Shown: positions 1-10,191, numbered from the stretch's first letter. The stretch: 56,799 bases of DNA from Pseudomonadota bacterium (GCA_963204785.1 CAUJHG010000003.1:1-56799); one strand, 5' to 3'. Numbers and translations are program-made. The notes: generated by a model not told the origin, from the letters alone.

Positions 1-73
1 CCCTGCCCTGCCCGACATGCGAGAATCCGAGCCATCGCTGCCTGCGCGCAGCATCCCGCGAGGAACACGCCAA

Positions 74-538
74 ATGGCCGAAAACACCGTCTTCGAAGGC
101 CGGCTCCACTGGGGAGGACATTCGCCGGCGCAAGCCTTCAACTACGACACCTTCGACCGCGCGACCCGGCTGGAGTTCGTGGGCGGCGCCTCGATCGATG
201 CGTCCGCACCCGGGCAGTTCAACGGCGACGACACCCGCGCGAACCCCGAGACCCTGATGCTCGGTTCGCTGATGCAGTGCCACTTCCTGACCTTCATGGC
301 GGTGGCTGCCAAGTCGGGAGTCACAGTCACCAGCTACTCGGACAGCGGCAGCGGAACGCTGGGGCGCAAGGACAGCGGCAAGACCGGCTTCGTCGCCGTG
401 ACCCTGCGTCCGAAGGTCGGGTTCGCGGACCCTGCGGACGAAGCAAAGCTCGCCAGCCTGCACGAGCGCGCGCACCGCAACTGCTTCATGTCGAACTCGG
501 TGAACTTCCCGGTCACGGTGGAACCGGATCTCGGCTGA
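74..538 (+). CDS. OsmC/Ohr-family protein
   Basis: Product of 154 residues with the OsmC fold pattern: an N-terminal beta-rich half, then a helix carrying a first cysteine (Cys69, in MQCHFLTFM) and a second cysteine near the C-terminus (Cys137, in RNCFMSN). This two-Cys spacing is that of OsmC/Ohr proteins, which reduce organic hydroperoxides in the cytoplasm with these thiols. The ATG at 74 is preferred over one at 17 because GAGGAA lies 8 bases upstream and the homologous region starts there. The stop TGA shares its last base with the ATG of the following trmB (TGATG), so the two are probably translationally coupled. Whether it acts on peroxides or another substrate cannot be told from sequence. 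Confidence 0.85.
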   Translation: MAENTVFEGRLHWGGHSPAQAFNYDTFDRATRLEFVGGASIDASAPGQFNGDDTRANPETLMLGSLMQCHFLTFMAVAAKSGVTVTSYSDSGSGTLGRKDSGKTGFVAVTLRPKVGFADPADEAKLASLHERAHRNCFMSNSVNFPVTVEPDLG

Positions 539-1260
539 TGCCGGAGCCGTCCCCGTCCCCGTGGCAGTCCGGGGCCGCGTCCGGCGCGGCCGCGCACCCG
601 CACATCCGCAGTTTCTCCGGCCGTCGAGGCCACATCACGAGCGGGCAGCGCGCGGCCTGGGAGCGGCTGCTGCCGCGCTGGGGGATCGGCTACGCGCCGC
701 AGCCCCTGGACCTGGCTGCCGCATTCGGACGACAGGCGCCGGTGGCGCTGGAGATCGGCTTCGGCATGGGCGAGACCACCGCAGCGATCGCCGCAGCGCA
801 GCCGGAAGTCGATTTCCTCGGCGTGGAGGTCTACCCGGCGGGCGTGGGCAGCCTGCTGCGCCGGATCGAGGAGGCGGGGCTCACGAACCTGCGCGTGATC
901 CAGCACGACGCGCTCGAGGTGGTGCGCGACATGATCGCACCGGACACCCTGGCCGGTGTCCACGTCTTCTTTCCCGATCCCTGGCCGAAGGCGCGCCACC
1001 ACAAGCGCCGGCTGATCCAGCCGCCCTTCGTCGCGCTGCTGGCCAGTCGCATCCGTCCGGGCGGCTACCTGCACTGCGCCACCGACTGGGAGCACTACGC
1101 GCAGCAGATGCTCGAGGTGCTGTCGGCCGAGCCCCTGCTGGAGAACACCGCGGAGGACTTCGCGCCGCGGCCCGAGCATCGCCCGCTGACCAAGTTCGAG
1201 CGGCGCGGCCTGCGCCTGGGCCACGGGGTGCGCGACCTGCTCTTCAGGCGCAGGAGCTGA
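538..1260 (+). CDS. trmB: tRNA (guanine-N7-)-methyltransferase
   Basis: Product of 240 residues, a Rossmann-fold SAM methyltransferase that methylates N7 of G46 in tRNA variable loops. Visible motifs are the SAM-binding [10 protein letters not shown] segment and the family signature [15 protein letters not shown], followed by a TDWEHYA segment. The length is normal for TrmB. The open frame extends upstream inside the OsmC-like gene, but the ATG at 538, overlapping the OsmC stop by one base, gives a protein of the expected size. Convergent with uppP, with a 99-base gap holding GC-rich inverted repeats but no U-tract. Confidence 0.95.
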   Translation: MPEPSPSPWQSGAASGAAAHPHIRSFSGRRGHITSGQRAAWERLLPRWGIGYAPQPLDLAAAFGRQAPVALEIGFGMGETTAAIAAAQPEVDFLGVEVYPAGVGSLLRRIEEAGLTNLRVIQHDALEVVRDMIAPDTLAGVHVFFPDPWPKARHHKRRLIQPPFVALLASRIRPGGYLHCATDWEHYAQQMLEVLSAEPLLENTAEDFAPRPEHRPLTKFERRGLRLGHGVRDLLFRRRS

Positions 1261-1359
1261 GCCCGGCGGCATCGCCCCGCCGCCCCCTGCCCCAGCCTGC
1301 GCAGGGCGCAGCGCAGGCGCCCCTCGGCGCCGCCGACGGCCCGCTGCGCGCTCGCGGGC

Positions 1360-2208
1360 TCAGGCAGCCCACTCCACCCAGCCGCCCCAGGCGGTCAGCA
1401 GCACCACCAGGCCGAACGCGATCCGGTACCAGGCGAAGACCACGAAGTCGTGGCTCGCCACGTAGCGGATCAGCCAGTGCACGCAGGCCAGCGCGCTCAG
1501 GAAGGCGAGCACCAGCCCGATGGCGAACAGGGGCAGGTCGTCGGCGCTCAGCAGGTGGCGGTACTTCCAGCTGTCGTAGACGCCGGCGCCGACCAGGGTC
1601 GGGATCGCGAGGAAGAAGGAGAACTCGGTGGCCGCGCGGCGCGACAGCCCGAACAGCATTCCGCCGATGATCGTCGCGCCGGATCGGCTGGTTCCCGGGA
1701 TCAGTGCGAAGGCCTGCGCGAAGCCGAGCTTGAGCGCGTCGACCCCGTTGAGATCGTCGACCGAGCCCACGCGCGGTGCGCGCCCGCTGCCCGCCTGCGC
1801 GCGCTCCACCCAGAGGATCACGAGACCGCCGATCACGAAGGCGGCCGCCACCGGCACCGGCCTGAACAGCCACGCCTTGATGTAGCTGCCGAACAGCACG
1901 CCAAGCACCGCCGCAGGCAGAAAGGCGATCACCACGTTGGCAGCGAAGCGCCTTGCCGCAGGCTCCGAGCCCAGCCCCGCGAGCACGCGTCCGATGCGCT
2001 GCCGGTAGTACCAGACCACCGACATCATTGCGCCGGTCTGGATCGCGACGTCGAACATCTTCTCCTTCTCGCCCGAGAAGCCCAGCAGGCTGCCGGCGAG
2101 GATCAGGTGGCCGGTGCTCGAGATCGGCAGGAATTCCGTGAGTCCCTCGACCACGCCGAGGATCGCCGCCTTCACCAGCAGGGGCAGGCCATGGAGGAGT
2201 TCGAGCAC
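1360..2208 (-). CDS. uppP: Undecaprenyl-diphosphatase
   Basis: Product of 282 residues, a polytopic inner-membrane BacA/UppP phosphatase that recycles undecaprenyl pyrophosphate to the lipid carrier used for peptidoglycan and O-polysaccharide. Family motifs are present: [14 protein letters not shown] near the N-terminus and PGTSRSG in the second half. There are about eight hydrophobic segments. The frame runs far upstream, but GTG at 2208 is chosen because GAGGAA lies 9 bases before it and the resulting length fits the family. The lipid carrier it regenerates would also be needed by the polysaccharide genes at the far end of the window. Confidence 0.93.
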   Translation of the reverse strand: MLELLHGLPLLVKAAILGVVEGLTEFLPISSTGHLILAGSLLGFSGEKEKMFDVAIQTGAMMSVVWYYRQRIGRVLAGLGSEPAARRFAANVVIAFLPAAVLGVLFGSYIKAWLFRPVPVAAAFVIGGLVILWVERAQAGSGRAPRVGSVDDLNGVDALKLGFAQAFALIPGTSRSGATIIGGMLFGLSRRAATEFSFFLAIPTLVGAGVYDSWKYRHLLSADDLPLFAIGLVLAFLSALACVHWLIRYVASHDFVVFAWYRIAFGLVVLLTAWGGWVEWAA

Positions 2209-2367
2209 GATCTGGGTTTCCTCGGCAAGGAATCGCAACGGGTGGCCGGAGCCGCGAAGCGGGCAACGATACCGCAACCGTCGGCCAGGGCGATGCCAAG
2301 TCCTCCCCACTTGCCGAAGCGACGCCGCCGAGCGGCGCCGCGCGGGGCGTGCCGCTGCCGATGGGGG

Positions 2368-2373
2368 TATCCT
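2368..2373 (+). promoter_or_regulatory. Possible -10 box for nadC
   Basis: TATCCT sits about 38 bases before the nadC ATG in otherwise GC-rich sequence. No convincing -35 is visible. The same hexamer occurs on the other strand upstream of ykgJ-nadB (6267-6272), so the two NAD gene groups may share promoter character. Confidence 0.25.
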
Positions 2374-2410
2374 CTGCCCGCTCCACTCAGCTTCGAGCGC
2401 AGGGACCGCG

Positions 2411-3277
2411 ATGGCCTTCGACTTCTCCCCGCAACGGATCGCCGAACTGGCGCGCCAGGACGCGCAGCGCGCGCTGCGCGAAGACCTCGGCGACGGCGAC
2501 CTCACTGCCGGCCTGATCGACCCGCATCGGCGCGCCCGCGCGCGGGTGCTGGTGCGCGAGCAGGCCGTGCTGTGCGGCGCGCCCTGGTTCGAGGCCACGG
2601 TGCGCGAACTGGACCCCGACGCGCAGATCGACTGGCAGCTTGCCGAGGGCGGGCGCTGCGCGGCGAACCAGGTGGTGGTGACGATCGAGGGTCGGGCGCA
2701 GGCGCTGCTGTCGGCCGAGCGCACCGCGCTGAACTTCCTGCAGCTGCTCAGCGCGGTGGCCACCCGCACCGCGCAGCACGTCGATGCGATCCGCGGCGTG
2801 CCGGGCAGCCGTGCGAGCATCGTCGACACCCGCAAGACCCTGCCCGGGCTGCGGCTGGCGCAGAAGTACGCAGTGCGCACCGGCGGCGGCACCAACCACC
2901 GGATCGGGCTGCACGACGCGGTGCTGATCAAGGAGAACCACATCGCCGCCGCGGGCGGGGTCACCGCGGCGCTCAGGGCGGCCGATGCGGTGGCCGCGCG
3001 CGCGGACTTCGTCCAGATCGAGGTGGAGACGATCGCGCAGCTGCGCGAAGCGCTCGACGCCGGCGCGCGGATGGTGCTGCTGGACAACATGGACCTGGCG
3101 ACGCTGCGCGAGGCGGTGCAGCTCGGTGCCGAGCGCGCGGTGCTGGAGGTCTCGGGCGGGGTCACGCTCGAGGCGCTGCCCGCGCTGGCGGCCACCGGTG
3201 TGCACCGGATCTCGGTCGGTGCGTTGACCAAGGACGTGAAAGCGGTGGATTTCTCGATGCGCTTCGAGGCGCTGTGA
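2411..3277 (+). CDS. nadC: Nicotinate-nucleotide pyrophosphorylase (quinolinate phosphoribosyltransferase)
   Basis: Product of 288 residues. It converts quinolinate and PRPP to nicotinate mononucleotide, CO2 and PPi, the third step of de novo NAD synthesis. Recognisable family blocks are [10 protein letters not shown] at the N-terminus, the [11 protein letters not shown] helix, [25 protein letters not shown] and KENHI, with the basic and acidic residues that bind quinolinate and PRPP. The ATG at 2411 gives the standard family start; the frame upstream of it is a shadow of uppP. The nadA start follows within 10 bases, so the two form an operon. Confidence 0.95.
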   Translation: MAFDFSPQRIAELARQDAQRALREDLGDGDLTAGLIDPHRRARARVLVREQAVLCGAPWFEATVRELDPDAQIDWQLAEGGRCAANQVVVTIEGRAQALLSAERTALNFLQLLSAVATRTAQHVDAIRGVPGSRASIVDTRKTLPGLRLAQKYAVRTGGGTNHRIGLHDAVLIKENHIAAAGGVTAALRAADAVAARADFVQIEVETIAQLREALDAGARMVLLDNMDLATLREAVQLGAERAVLEVSGGVTLEALPALAATGVHRISVGALTKDVKAVDFSMRFEAL

Positions 3278-3287
3278 GGTGAAGGCG

Positions 3288-4394
3288 ATGCCCACGAAGG
3301 AAGAACTGATCCGGGTCGAGTACGAACAGCCGGCCTGCCCGACGCGGCACGCGTGGGCGCGGGTCCCGGTCGAGCCCTCGGCGAGCGAGCGCGCAGAGCT
3401 GAAGGCGCGCATCCGCCGGCTGCTGGCCGAGCGCAACGCGGTGATGGTCTCGCACTACTACGTGCACCCCGATCTCCAGGACCTCGCCGAGGAGACCGGC
3501 GGGATCGTCAGCGACTCGCTGGAGATGGCCCGCTTCGGTCGCGACCACCCGGCCAGGACGCTGGTGGTCTCCGGCGTGCGCTTCATGGGCGAGACCGCGA
3601 AGATGCTCTCGCCCGACAAGCGCGTACTGATGCCCGACCTCGACGCGACCTGCTCGCTCGACCTCGGCTGTCCGATCGAGCAGTTCGGCGCATTCTGCGA
3701 CGCGCACCCGGAGCGCACCGTAGTGGTCTACGCCAACACCAGCGCCGCGGTGAAGGCGCGCGCCGACTGGGTGGTCACCTCGAGCTGCGCGCTGGACATC
3801 GTCGGCGCGCTCTCGGCGGCAGGCCACAGCATCCTGTGGGCGCCGGACAAGCACCTGGGCGGCTACATCCAACGCGAGACCGGCGCGGACATGCTGCTCT
3901 GGCAGGGTTCCTGCGTGGTGCACGACGAGTTCAAGGCGGAGGAACTGAAGGCGCTGATGGCCGCGCACCCCGGCGCGAAGGTGCTGGTCCACCCGGAGTC
4001 GCCCGCCGAAGTCATCGCGCTGGCCGACATGGTCGGCTCCACCTCGGGAATCCTGAAGGCGGCGCAGGAGCTCGACGCGCGCGAGTTCATCGTGGCCACC
4101 GACAACGGCATGATGCACAAGCTGCGCAGCACGAACCCCGGCAAGGTCTTCCTCGAGGCGCCCACCGGCGGCGCCAGCGCCACCTGCCGCAGCTGCGCGC
4201 ACTGCCCGTGGATGGCGATGAACTCGCTGGCCGGCGTCGCGCGGGCCCTGGAGACGGGCTTCGGCGAGGTGCAGGTCGACCGGGAGCTCGGCGCGCGAGC
4301 ACGGCTGCCGATCGACCGGATGCTGGCCTTCACTGCGGCACGCAAGGCCGGCCAGCCGGCGGGCGCGCTGGTGCCCGAGCTCGGCGCGGTCTGA
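3288..4394 (+). CDS. nadA: Quinolinate synthase
   Basis: Product of 368 residues. It condenses iminoaspartate with dihydroxyacetone phosphate to quinolinate using an oxygen-sensitive 4Fe-4S cluster. Candidate cluster ligands are Cys122 ([10 protein letters not shown]), Cys209 ([11 protein letters not shown]) and one of Cys300/303/306 ([14 protein letters not shown]), matching the three-cysteine pattern of NadA. The ATG at 3288 is chosen because GAGGTGA lies just upstream; a GTG at 3279 is an alternative three codons longer. The gene follows nadC closely and ends only six bases before the convergent nadB stop. Confidence 0.95.
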   Translation: MPTKEELIRVEYEQPACPTRHAWARVPVEPSASERAELKARIRRLLAERNAVMVSHYYVHPDLQDLAEETGGIVSDSLEMARFGRDHPARTLVVSGVRFMGETAKMLSPDKRVLMPDLDATCSLDLGCPIEQFGAFCDAHPERTVVVYANTSAAVKARADWVVTSSCALDIVGALSAAGHSILWAPDKHLGGYIQRETGADMLLWQGSCVVHDEFKAEELKALMAAHPGAKVLVHPESPAEVIALADMVGSTSGILKAAQELDAREFIVATDNGMMHKLRSTNPGKVFLEAPTGGASATCRSCAHCPWMAMNSLAGVARALETGFGEVQVDRELGARARLPIDRMLAFTAARKAGQPAGALVPELGAV

Positions 4395-4400
4395 GCCCCT

Positions 4401-5990
4401 TCAGCCTGCCCCCGGCACCAGCACCGTGGGCAGCGCAGGCGCAAGCAGCCCGGGGTGGTCGCGGCTGAAGTGCAGGCCGCGGCTCTCGCGGCGCGAGCGG
4501 GCCGAGCGCACGATCAGCCCGGCCACCTCGACCAGGTTGCGCAGCTCGAGCAGGTCGCGGGTGACCCGGCAGTTGGCGTAGAACTCCTGGATCTCGCTGC
4601 GCAGCAGCGCGATGCGGTGCGCGGCCCGCTCCAGGCGCTTGTCGGTGCGCACGATCCCGACGTAGTCCCACATCGAGCGGCGCAGTTCCTCCCAGTTGTG
4701 CGAGACCACCACCATCTCGTCGGGATCGCTGACGCGGCTCTCGTCCCAGGCCGGGATCGCGCAGGGGGCGCCGCGCGCCGCATCGCCTGCAGCGGCGATC
4801 GCACCGGCAGCGGCACGTGCGAACACCATGCACTCGAGCAGCGAGTTGCTGGCCAGCCGGTTGGCGCCGTGCAGGCCGGTGCAGCTGACCTCGCCGACCG
4901 CGAACAGGCCGCGCAGGTCGGTGCGGCCGGCAAGGTCGGTGACCACCCCGCCGCAGGTGTAGTGGGCCGCGGGCACCACCGGGATCGGCTCGCGGGTGAT
5001 GTCGATTCCCAGTTCCAGGCAGCGCGCGCGGATGGTCGGGAAGTGCTCCTCCAGGAAGGCCGGAGACTGATGCGAGATGTCCAGGTGCACGCAGTCCAGG
5101 CCGTGGCGCTTCATCTCGAAGTCGATGGCGCGGGCGACCACGTCGCGCGGGGCGAGCTCGGCGCGCGCATCGTGCGCCGGCATGAAGCGCGTGCCGTCGG
5201 GAAGCAGCAGTCGGCCGCCCTCGCCGCGCACCGCCTCGCTGATCAGGAAGGACTTCGCGTGCGGGTGGTACAGGCAGGTTGGATGGAACTGGATGAACTC
5301 CATGTTCGCAACGCGACAGCCCGCCCGCCAGGCCGCGGCCACGCCATCGCCGGTGGCGGTGTCAGGGTTGGTGGTGTAGAGGTAGACCTTGCCTGCGCCT
5401 CCGGTGGCCAGCAGGGTGCAGGCCGCGCCGAAGGAGCGCACCCTGCCCTGCCGCTCGTCCAGGGCGTACAGCCCGACGCAGCGGTCGTCGTCCAGCCCGC
5501 AGCGGACGCCCCGTACCAGGTCGATCAGCACGTGGTGCTCGAAGACCGCGATTTCCGGCGTGGCAAGCACCCGTTCGATCAGGACCTGCTGGATCGCGGC
5601 GCCGGTGGCGTCGGCCACGTGCACCACGCGACGCGCGCTGTGGCCGCCCTCGCGCGTGAGGTGCAGCTGCCCCGCCTCACGCGAGAACGGCACGCCGAAG
5701 CCCTCGAGCCAGGCGATCGATTCCGGCCCGTGCTCGACCACGAAGCGCGTGGCCGCGAGGTCGCACAGGCCGGCGCCGGCGATCAGCGTGTCCCGGACGT
5801 GGGCCTCGAAGCTGTCGCCCTCGGCGAGCACCGTGGCGATGCCGCCCTGGGCCTGGCTGCTGGCGCCGTCGGCAATGCCGCGCTTGGTGATGACCGCGAC
5901 CCGATGCGTGGGCGCCAGGTGCAGCGCGGCCGACAGCCCGGCCAGGCCGCTGCCGACGATCAGGACGTCGAACTCGTGCGCGCTGCTCAT
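4401..5990 (-). CDS. nadB: L-aspartate oxidase
   Basis: Product of 529 residues, an FAD flavoprotein of the succinate dehydrogenase/fumarate reductase superfamily. It oxidises L-aspartate to iminoaspartate for NadA. It begins with the dinucleotide-binding motif [12 protein letters not shown] and continues with SSQAQGGIA, the active-site EFIQFHPT and HYTCGGV segments and the [15 protein letters not shown] block; a helical C-terminal domain follows. The ATG overlaps the stop of the small upstream ykgJ-like gene (ATGA), implying coupled translation. With nadC-nadA converging on it, the whole aspartate-to-NaMN route lies in 3.6 kb. Confidence 0.96.
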   Translation of the reverse strand: MSSAHEFDVLIVGSGLAGLSAALHLAPTHRVAVITKRGIADGASSQAQGGIATVLAEGDSFEAHVRDTLIAGAGLCDLAATRFVVEHGPESIAWLEGFGVPFSREAGQLHLTREGGHSARRVVHVADATGAAIQQVLIERVLATPEIAVFEHHVLIDLVRGVRCGLDDDRCVGLYALDERQGRVRSFGAACTLLATGGAGKVYLYTTNPDTATGDGVAAAWRAGCRVANMEFIQFHPTCLYHPHAKSFLISEAVRGEGGRLLLPDGTRFMPAHDARAELAPRDVVARAIDFEMKRHGLDCVHLDISHQSPAFLEEHFPTIRARCLELGIDITREPIPVVPAAHYTCGGVVTDLAGRTDLRGLFAVGEVSCTGLHGANRLASNSLLECMVFARAAAGAIAAAGDAARGAPCAIPAWDESRVSDPDEMVVVSHNWEELRRSMWDYVGIVRTDKRLERAAHRIALLRSEIQEFYANCRVTRDLLELRNLVEVAGLIVRSARSRRESRGLHFSRDHPGLLAPALPTVLVPGAG

Positions 5991-6238
5991 GCGGTCTCGG
6001 CCTCCAGCCACGCCAGCCAGCGCAGCGCGTGCGCGGGCCCGTCGCCGCACATCTCGGCCGATGGCTTCAGGCCGGCGCAGCAGGCGGGGCGCAGGGGACT
6101 GTGGAAGATCCGGCAGCGCGCGTGCGCGTCGAGCTGGACGCAGCGCACGCCCGCAGGCTTGCCCTGCGGCATGCCGGGGATCGGCGAGCTGATCGAAGGG
6201 GCGATGCAACAGGCGCCGCAGCCGGCTCGGCACTCCAT
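5987..6238 (-). CDS. YkgJ-family cysteine-cluster protein
   Basis: Product of 83 residues with eight cysteines, including an N-terminal CRAGCGACC cluster and later single cysteines in GVRCVQL, ARCRIF, ACCAGL and EMCGD. This is the pattern of YkgJ/UPF0153 proteins, thought to bind a metal or Fe-S cluster. No enzymatic function is established. Its stop overlaps the nadB start by ATGA, and a SD-like GAAAGAG lies about 8 bases before its ATG. Position ahead of the oxidase that feeds the Fe-S enzyme NadA makes a link to cluster or metal homeostasis plausible, but that is inference. Confidence 0.82.
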   Translation of the reverse strand: MECRAGCGACCIAPSISSPIPGMPQGKPAGVRCVQLDAHARCRIFHSPLRPACCAGLKPSAEMCGDGPAHALRWLAWLEAETA

Positions 6239-6319
6239 CGGGATGACTCTTTCCAGGGAAGCTGCGAGGATACTCCAGCGCCGCTGCGAGGCTGGCGAAG
6301 GATACGGCCCTGCGGCGGT

Positions 6320-8083
6320 TCAGACCAGCGCGAAGGAATCGGGGTCGTCGGTCCGCGGCGCAGGCTGCACCTCGGATTCGGCTGCTGCCAGGCAGACCCG
6401 GTCACGTCCGCTGCGCTTGGCGCGATACATCGCCTCGTCCGCAGCGCGCACGAGCTGCGCAGGCGACTGACCATCCTCGGGAAAGGTGGCTGCCCCGATC
6501 GACACCCGGATCGGGCCCACCGGCCGGTCGCGCCACTCGACGTGCAGGCCGCGCACCGCTTCGAGCAGCGATTGCGCGCGCGCCGCCACCGCGCCGGCGC
6601 CGACCTGCGGCAGCAGCAGCAGGAACTCCTCGCCCCCGTAGCGGAACACGTAGTCCTCGCGCCGGATCGCGTCGCCCAGGCAGCGCGCGAGCGCGCGCAG
6701 CACCTCGTCGCCGGCTTCGTGGCCGAGGCTGTCGTTGATGCGCTTGAAGTGGTCGATGTCGACCATCAGCACGCCGAGCGTGCCGCCATGGCGCTGCGCA
6801 CGACGCAGTTCGCGCTCGAACACGTCGTCCATCTGCCTGCGGTTGTACAGGCCGGTCAGCGGATCGCGGATCGCCTGCTCGCGCAGCCTGTTGCGCATCC
6901 TCAGGTTGGAGATCGTCAGCGCCAGGTGACTCGCGATGTTCTCGACGATCTCGGCCCGGCCGGCCGGCGCCGGGTGCGTGCCGGCGCAGCTGAGCTGCAG
7001 CAGGCCCAGGGGCTCGCCCTGCGCGACCAGCGGAATCGTCCGCCGCTTCACCTGCCCTGCGCCGGTGACCGGGGCCTCGGTTGGACCGTCGCCTTCGGGC
7101 GCCTGCGCGTCGTCGCAGGCGACGACGGTTTGCGCCGCCCGCGCCGCAGCCTCGAGATCCGCGCCAGCCCCGGCGTCGAACGCCACTCCACGCTCGCCCC
7201 AGCGATGCGCCAGCCGCAGCCTGGGCGCGCGCTGCGCGGCGGGAGCAACTCCGTCGCGGCGCTCGTCGGCGCCGTCCTGGTGGAGTTGCACGCTGCCGCC
7301 GGTGGCGCCGAGCAGGGAGCGCGTGAAGGTCTCGGCGACCTCGCAGATCCCCTCGATCGACTGGCAGGCCTGCAGCCTGTCGCGCATCTCGGAGAGGGCG
7401 CGATCCACATGGAGGATCCGCTGGAGCTCGGCGACGCTCGCCTCGAGCCGCCGGTTCAGTCGCACCGCCGCGGCCTCGGCGCGCATGCGCGAGCGCTCCG
7501 CCCGATAGGCCACGAGGACGGTGCGCACCGTGTCGAGCACCGGCTGCAGCATCTCGACCACTCCGCCCGAATAGCCGCCCGGCCGGTTCGCCAGACCAAC
7601 CACGCCGGTCATCCGCTCGCCGTGCCTGAACGGAATCCCGAGGAATGCGTGCAGCGGCGGGTGTCCGGCGGGGACTCCGCCGCTGCGCGGATCGGCGGCC
7701 GGGTCGTTGGAGATCACCAGTTCCTCGGAGGTGAGCACCGCGCCGATCAGGGTGTCGAGCCTGCGAAAGGCCAGGCCACGGTCCTGCGCGCGCTCCAGCC
7801 GCACGCGCGCGCCTTCCTCCCAGTCGATGTCCGAGAACGCGTGCACGCTCAGCCAGGGCGCGCCGTCGGTGTCGCGACGCACCTCGCCGATGAAGCCGAA
7901 GGCGCTGCCCGAGGCGCGCAGCAGCTCCTCGAGCAGCGCGTCGAATGCGGCCTGGGCGTCCTTGCGGGTGAGCAGCTGAGCCTGGATGCGCCCGATCGCC
8001 GCGAGCATCGCCTGCGTCTCGAGCAGGGTCTCGGCAGCCGACGGAGACGCCTGGCCCGCGGTCGGGTCTTGCGGCTTGATCAT
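6320..8083 (-). CDS. Diguanylate cyclase with two GAF-type domains
   Basis: Product of 587 residues without membrane segments, so probably cytoplasmic. Residues about 20-185 form a GAF-like sensor domain, about 240-390 a second one, and about 415-575 a GGDEF domain that makes cyclic di-GMP from two GTP. The catalytic loop reads GGEEF at 483-487, and an inhibitory-site RxxD (RRED) lies five residues before it, so product inhibition is expected. The ATG at 8083 gives a complete first GAF domain; the open frame extends upstream but overlaps the divergent tetR gene. Adjacent surface-polysaccharide and secretion loci are typical c-di-GMP targets, although no effector domain is seen in this window. 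Confidence 0.92.
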   Translation of the reverse strand: MIKPQDPTAGQASPSAAETLLETQAMLAAIGRIQAQLLTRKDAQAAFDALLEELLRASGSAFGFIGEVRRDTDGAPWLSVHAFSDIDWEEGARVRLERAQDRGLAFRRLDTLIGAVLTSEELVISNDPAADPRSGGVPAGHPPLHAFLGIPFRHGERMTGVVGLANRPGGYSGGVVEMLQPVLDTVRTVLVAYRAERSRMRAEAAAVRLNRRLEASVAELQRILHVDRALSEMRDRLQACQSIEGICEVAETFTRSLLGATGGSVQLHQDGADERRDGVAPAAQRAPRLRLAHRWGERGVAFDAGAGADLEAAARAAQTVVACDDAQAPEGDGPTEAPVTGAGQVKRRTIPLVAQGEPLGLLQLSCAGTHPAPAGRAEIVENIASHLALTISNLRMRNRLREQAIRDPLTGLYNRRQMDDVFERELRRAQRHGGTLGVLMVDIDHFKRINDSLGHEAGDEVLRALARCLGDAIRREDYVFRYGGEEFLLLLPQVGAGAVAARAQSLLEAVRGLHVEWRDRPVGPIRVSIGAATFPEDGQSPAQLVRAADEAMYRAKRSGRDRVCLAAAESEVQPAPRTDDPDSFALV

Positions 8084-8173
8084 GGCTGGGCCGCAGGATG
8101 CCAGCGACGGGGGCGTGCGACAGCCCGAGTTGCCAGCGAGCAACAGTCCGGGGCGGTGACGGGTCCAGGTGCG

Positions 8174-8179
8174 TAGAAT
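8174..8179 (+). promoter_or_regulatory. Probable -10 box of the tetR-efflux operon
   Basis: TAGAAT lies 30 bases before the tetR ATG, placing transcription start near 8186, inside the palindrome at 8183-8196. No strong -35 is visible at the expected distance. Confidence 0.4.
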
Positions 8180-8182
8180 TGC

Positions 8183-8196
8183 TGACCTTTCGGTCA
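8183..8196. promoter_or_regulatory. Operator-like inverted repeat (TetR autoregulatory site)
   Basis: TGACC-TTTC-GGTCA is a perfect 5-bp inverted repeat with a 4-bp spacer. It lies between the -10 box and the start codon of the TetR-family gene, over the expected transcription start. TetR-type repressors of RND pumps commonly bind such TGACC/GGTCA palindromes in their own promoter, so it is the likely operator for the whole tetR-adaptor-pump operon. Confidence 0.55.
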
Positions 8197-8203
8197 TTAA
8201 AGA

Positions 8204-8869
8204 ATGTCGACAAGCACTGCCCGCAGCCCCCGCTGGGAGCGTCGCAAGGAGAGCCGGCCCGCGGAACTGCTCGCGGCGGCGCTCGAACTCTTCGTGGAGC
8301 GCGGCTACGCCGCCACCCGGCTCGAGGAGGTCGCGGCGCGCGCCGGCGTGAGCAAGGGCACGCTCTACCTGTACTTCGGGAGCAAGGAAGACCTGTTCAA
8401 GGCGGTGGTGCGCGACACCATCGTGCCGCTCATCGACAAACTGCGCCGCGGCGCCGAGCAGTCGCCGCTGGCAAGCGCAGAGCTGCTGCGCGTCTTCCTC
8501 GCCGACTGGTGGGAGCACTTCGGCGCGAGCCGCCTGGGCGGCCTGGCCAAGCTGATCGTCGCCGAGGCAGGCAACTTCCCGGAGGTCGCCCGTTTCTTCC
8601 ACGACGAGGTGATCGCCCCCCACAGCGAAGTGCTGGTGTCGATCATCGAGCGCGGCATCGAGCGCGGCGAGTTCGCCCCGGTCGACCCGCGCGTCGCCGC
8701 CCACCTCTGGATCGCGCCCCTGGCGCTCAAGGCAATCTGGACCCATTCGATGGATGCACTCTCCCCCCCGGAACTGCGCGTCGCCCCCGAGCGGCTGCTG
8801 CGCACCCACATCGACTTCGTGCTGGCGGCGCTGCGCCCCGACGCGGCTGCGACCGGAGCACGGCGATGA
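8204..8869 (+). CDS. TetR/AcrR-family transcriptional regulator
   Basis: Product of 221 residues. The N-terminal helix-turn-helix spans about residues 17-62, with the hallmark segment VAARAGVSKGTLYLYFGSKEDLF. The C-terminal ligand/dimer domain is of the type found in regulators of efflux pumps, with an HFGASRLGGLAKL segment. It probably represses itself and the following adaptor and RND genes through the palindrome just upstream. The stop overlaps the adaptor ATG (ATGA), so the three genes form one operon. Confidence 0.92.
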   Translation: MSTSTARSPRWERRKESRPAELLAAALELFVERGYAATRLEEVAARAGVSKGTLYLYFGSKEDLFKAVVRDTIVPLIDKLRRGAEQSPLASAELLRVFLADWWEHFGASRLGGLAKLIVAEAGNFPEVARFFHDEVIAPHSEVLVSIIERGIERGEFAPVDPRVAAHLWIAPLALKAIWTHSMDALSPPELRVAPERLLRTHIDFVLAALRPDAAATGARR

Positions 8870-10173
8870 AGGGCACGCGCCTCTCCGCGCTGCTCGTGCT
8901 GGCGCTCGCGATCGGAGTCGCGGGCGGCTGGTGGGCGGCGCACAGGACGCCCGCAGGCGCCGGTTCCGACCCGTCGGCCTCCGCATCGCGGACAGGCGAT
9001 GCCACTGGCAGCGCGGCCGAAGCCGGGAGCTCCGCGAGCGCAGGTCCGGCCGGTGGCCTCGGGAGCGATGCCGGCGTCCGCGGCACGCTCGAGTTCGCCG
9101 CATCGGACCTGCTGAGGCTCGAACCCGGAACGATCGCGCGCACCATCCCGCTGACCGGCACGCTCAAGCCGGTCGACCAGACGCTGGTGCGCGCGAAGGT
9201 CTCGGGCGAACTGGTCGAGGTCCTCGTTCGCGAGGGAACCGCGGTGCGCGCAGGCCAGCGCATCGCGCGCATCGACCCCACCGAGTTCGAGGCCCGCGTG
9301 CGCGAACGCGAGGCGCAGCGACGCAGCGCCGACGCGCAGGTCGAGCAGGCGCGACGCACGATGGACAACAACCGCGCACTGCTGGACAAGGGCTTCATCT
9401 CGCAGAACGCCTTCGACAATGCCCGCTCCGGGTTCGAGGTGGCGGTGGCCAACCGCGACGCCGCGGTCGCGCAGCTCGCGCAGGCGCGCAAGGCGCTTGC
9501 CGACACCGCAGTGCTGGCGCCGATGACCGGGGTGGTCGCCGAGCGCTTCGCCCAGGTCGGCGAGAAGGTCTCGCCGGACAGCCGGATCGTCTCGATCGTC
9601 GACCTCTCCAGGATGGAGATCGAGGCGCCGGTGCCCGCGAGCGAGATCGGCAGCGTGCGGCTGGGCCAGGCGGTCTCGCTGCGCGTCGAGGGGGTCGAGG
9701 CGCCGCAGACCGGCGAGATCGTGCGGATCAACCCGGCGACCGCCGCCGGAACCCGCTCGGTGCCGGTCTACATCGGGCTGGACAACCGCGACCCGCGCAT
9801 CCGCGCAGGGCTGTTCGCGCAGGGCACGCTCGCGGTCGAACGCCGCGAGGGCGTGATCGTCGTGCCTGCCGCTGCGGTTCGCGACGCGGCCGGACGCAGC
9901 TTCGTCTACCGGGTCGTCGACGGCAGGATCGAGGAGCGCACGGTGACCGCCGGACTGCGCGACCCGGCGGCGCGCGCCGCCAACGGCAGCACCGGCGTGG
10001 CCGAGATCGTCGCCGGGCTGCAGGCGGGCGACACCATCGTCGGGGTCAACCTGGGGCCGTTGCGCGCCGGCAGCGCGGTGCGCGTGGGCGCACCGGCCAC
10101 CGGGACGGACAGCCGGACGGACGCAGCCGCGCAGACGACGGGCACGCCCGCCGTCGGACACCCGCAACGCTGA
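8866..10173 (+). CDS. RND efflux periplasmic adaptor (membrane fusion protein)
   Basis: Product of 435 residues. An N-terminal hydrophobic anchor (about residues 6-24) is followed by an Ala/Ser/Gly-rich linker to about 75. Then come a lipoyl/barrel-sandwich half (SGELVEVLVREGTAVRAGQRIARI), an alpha-hairpin at about 145-200, the second lipoyl half and a beta-barrel, as in MexA/AcrA-type proteins. It would connect the inner-membrane RND pump to an outer-membrane channel. The ATG overlaps the tetR stop. The linker is longer than in classical adaptors, and there is no lipobox cysteine, so it is probably anchored by the N-terminal helix. Confidence 0.92.
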   Translation: MKGTRLSALLVLALAIGVAGGWWAAHRTPAGAGSDPSASASRTGDATGSAAEAGSSASAGPAGGLGSDAGVRGTLEFAASDLLRLEPGTIARTIPLTGTLKPVDQTLVRAKVSGELVEVLVREGTAVRAGQRIARIDPTEFEARVREREAQRRSADAQVEQARRTMDNNRALLDKGFISQNAFDNARSGFEVAVANRDAAVAQLAQARKALADTAVLAPMTGVVAERFAQVGEKVSPDSRIVSIVDLSRMEIEAPVPASEIGSVRLGQAVSLRVEGVEAPQTGEIVRINPATAAGTRSVPVYIGLDNRDPRIRAGLFAQGTLAVERREGVIVVPAAAVRDAAGRSFVYRVVDGRIEERTVTAGLRDPAARAANGSTGVAEIVAGLQAGDTIVGVNLGPLRAGSAVRVGAPATGTDSRTDAAAQTTGTPAVGHPQR

Positions 10174-10191
10174 CCGCGCGCAGGCCCGACC

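Noticed and set aside
1297..1337. Terminator between trmB and uppP
   Set aside because: Inverted repeats such as GGCGCC-CCTC-GGCGCC are present, but there is no U-tract on either strand, and such repeats are common by chance in this GC-rich DNA.
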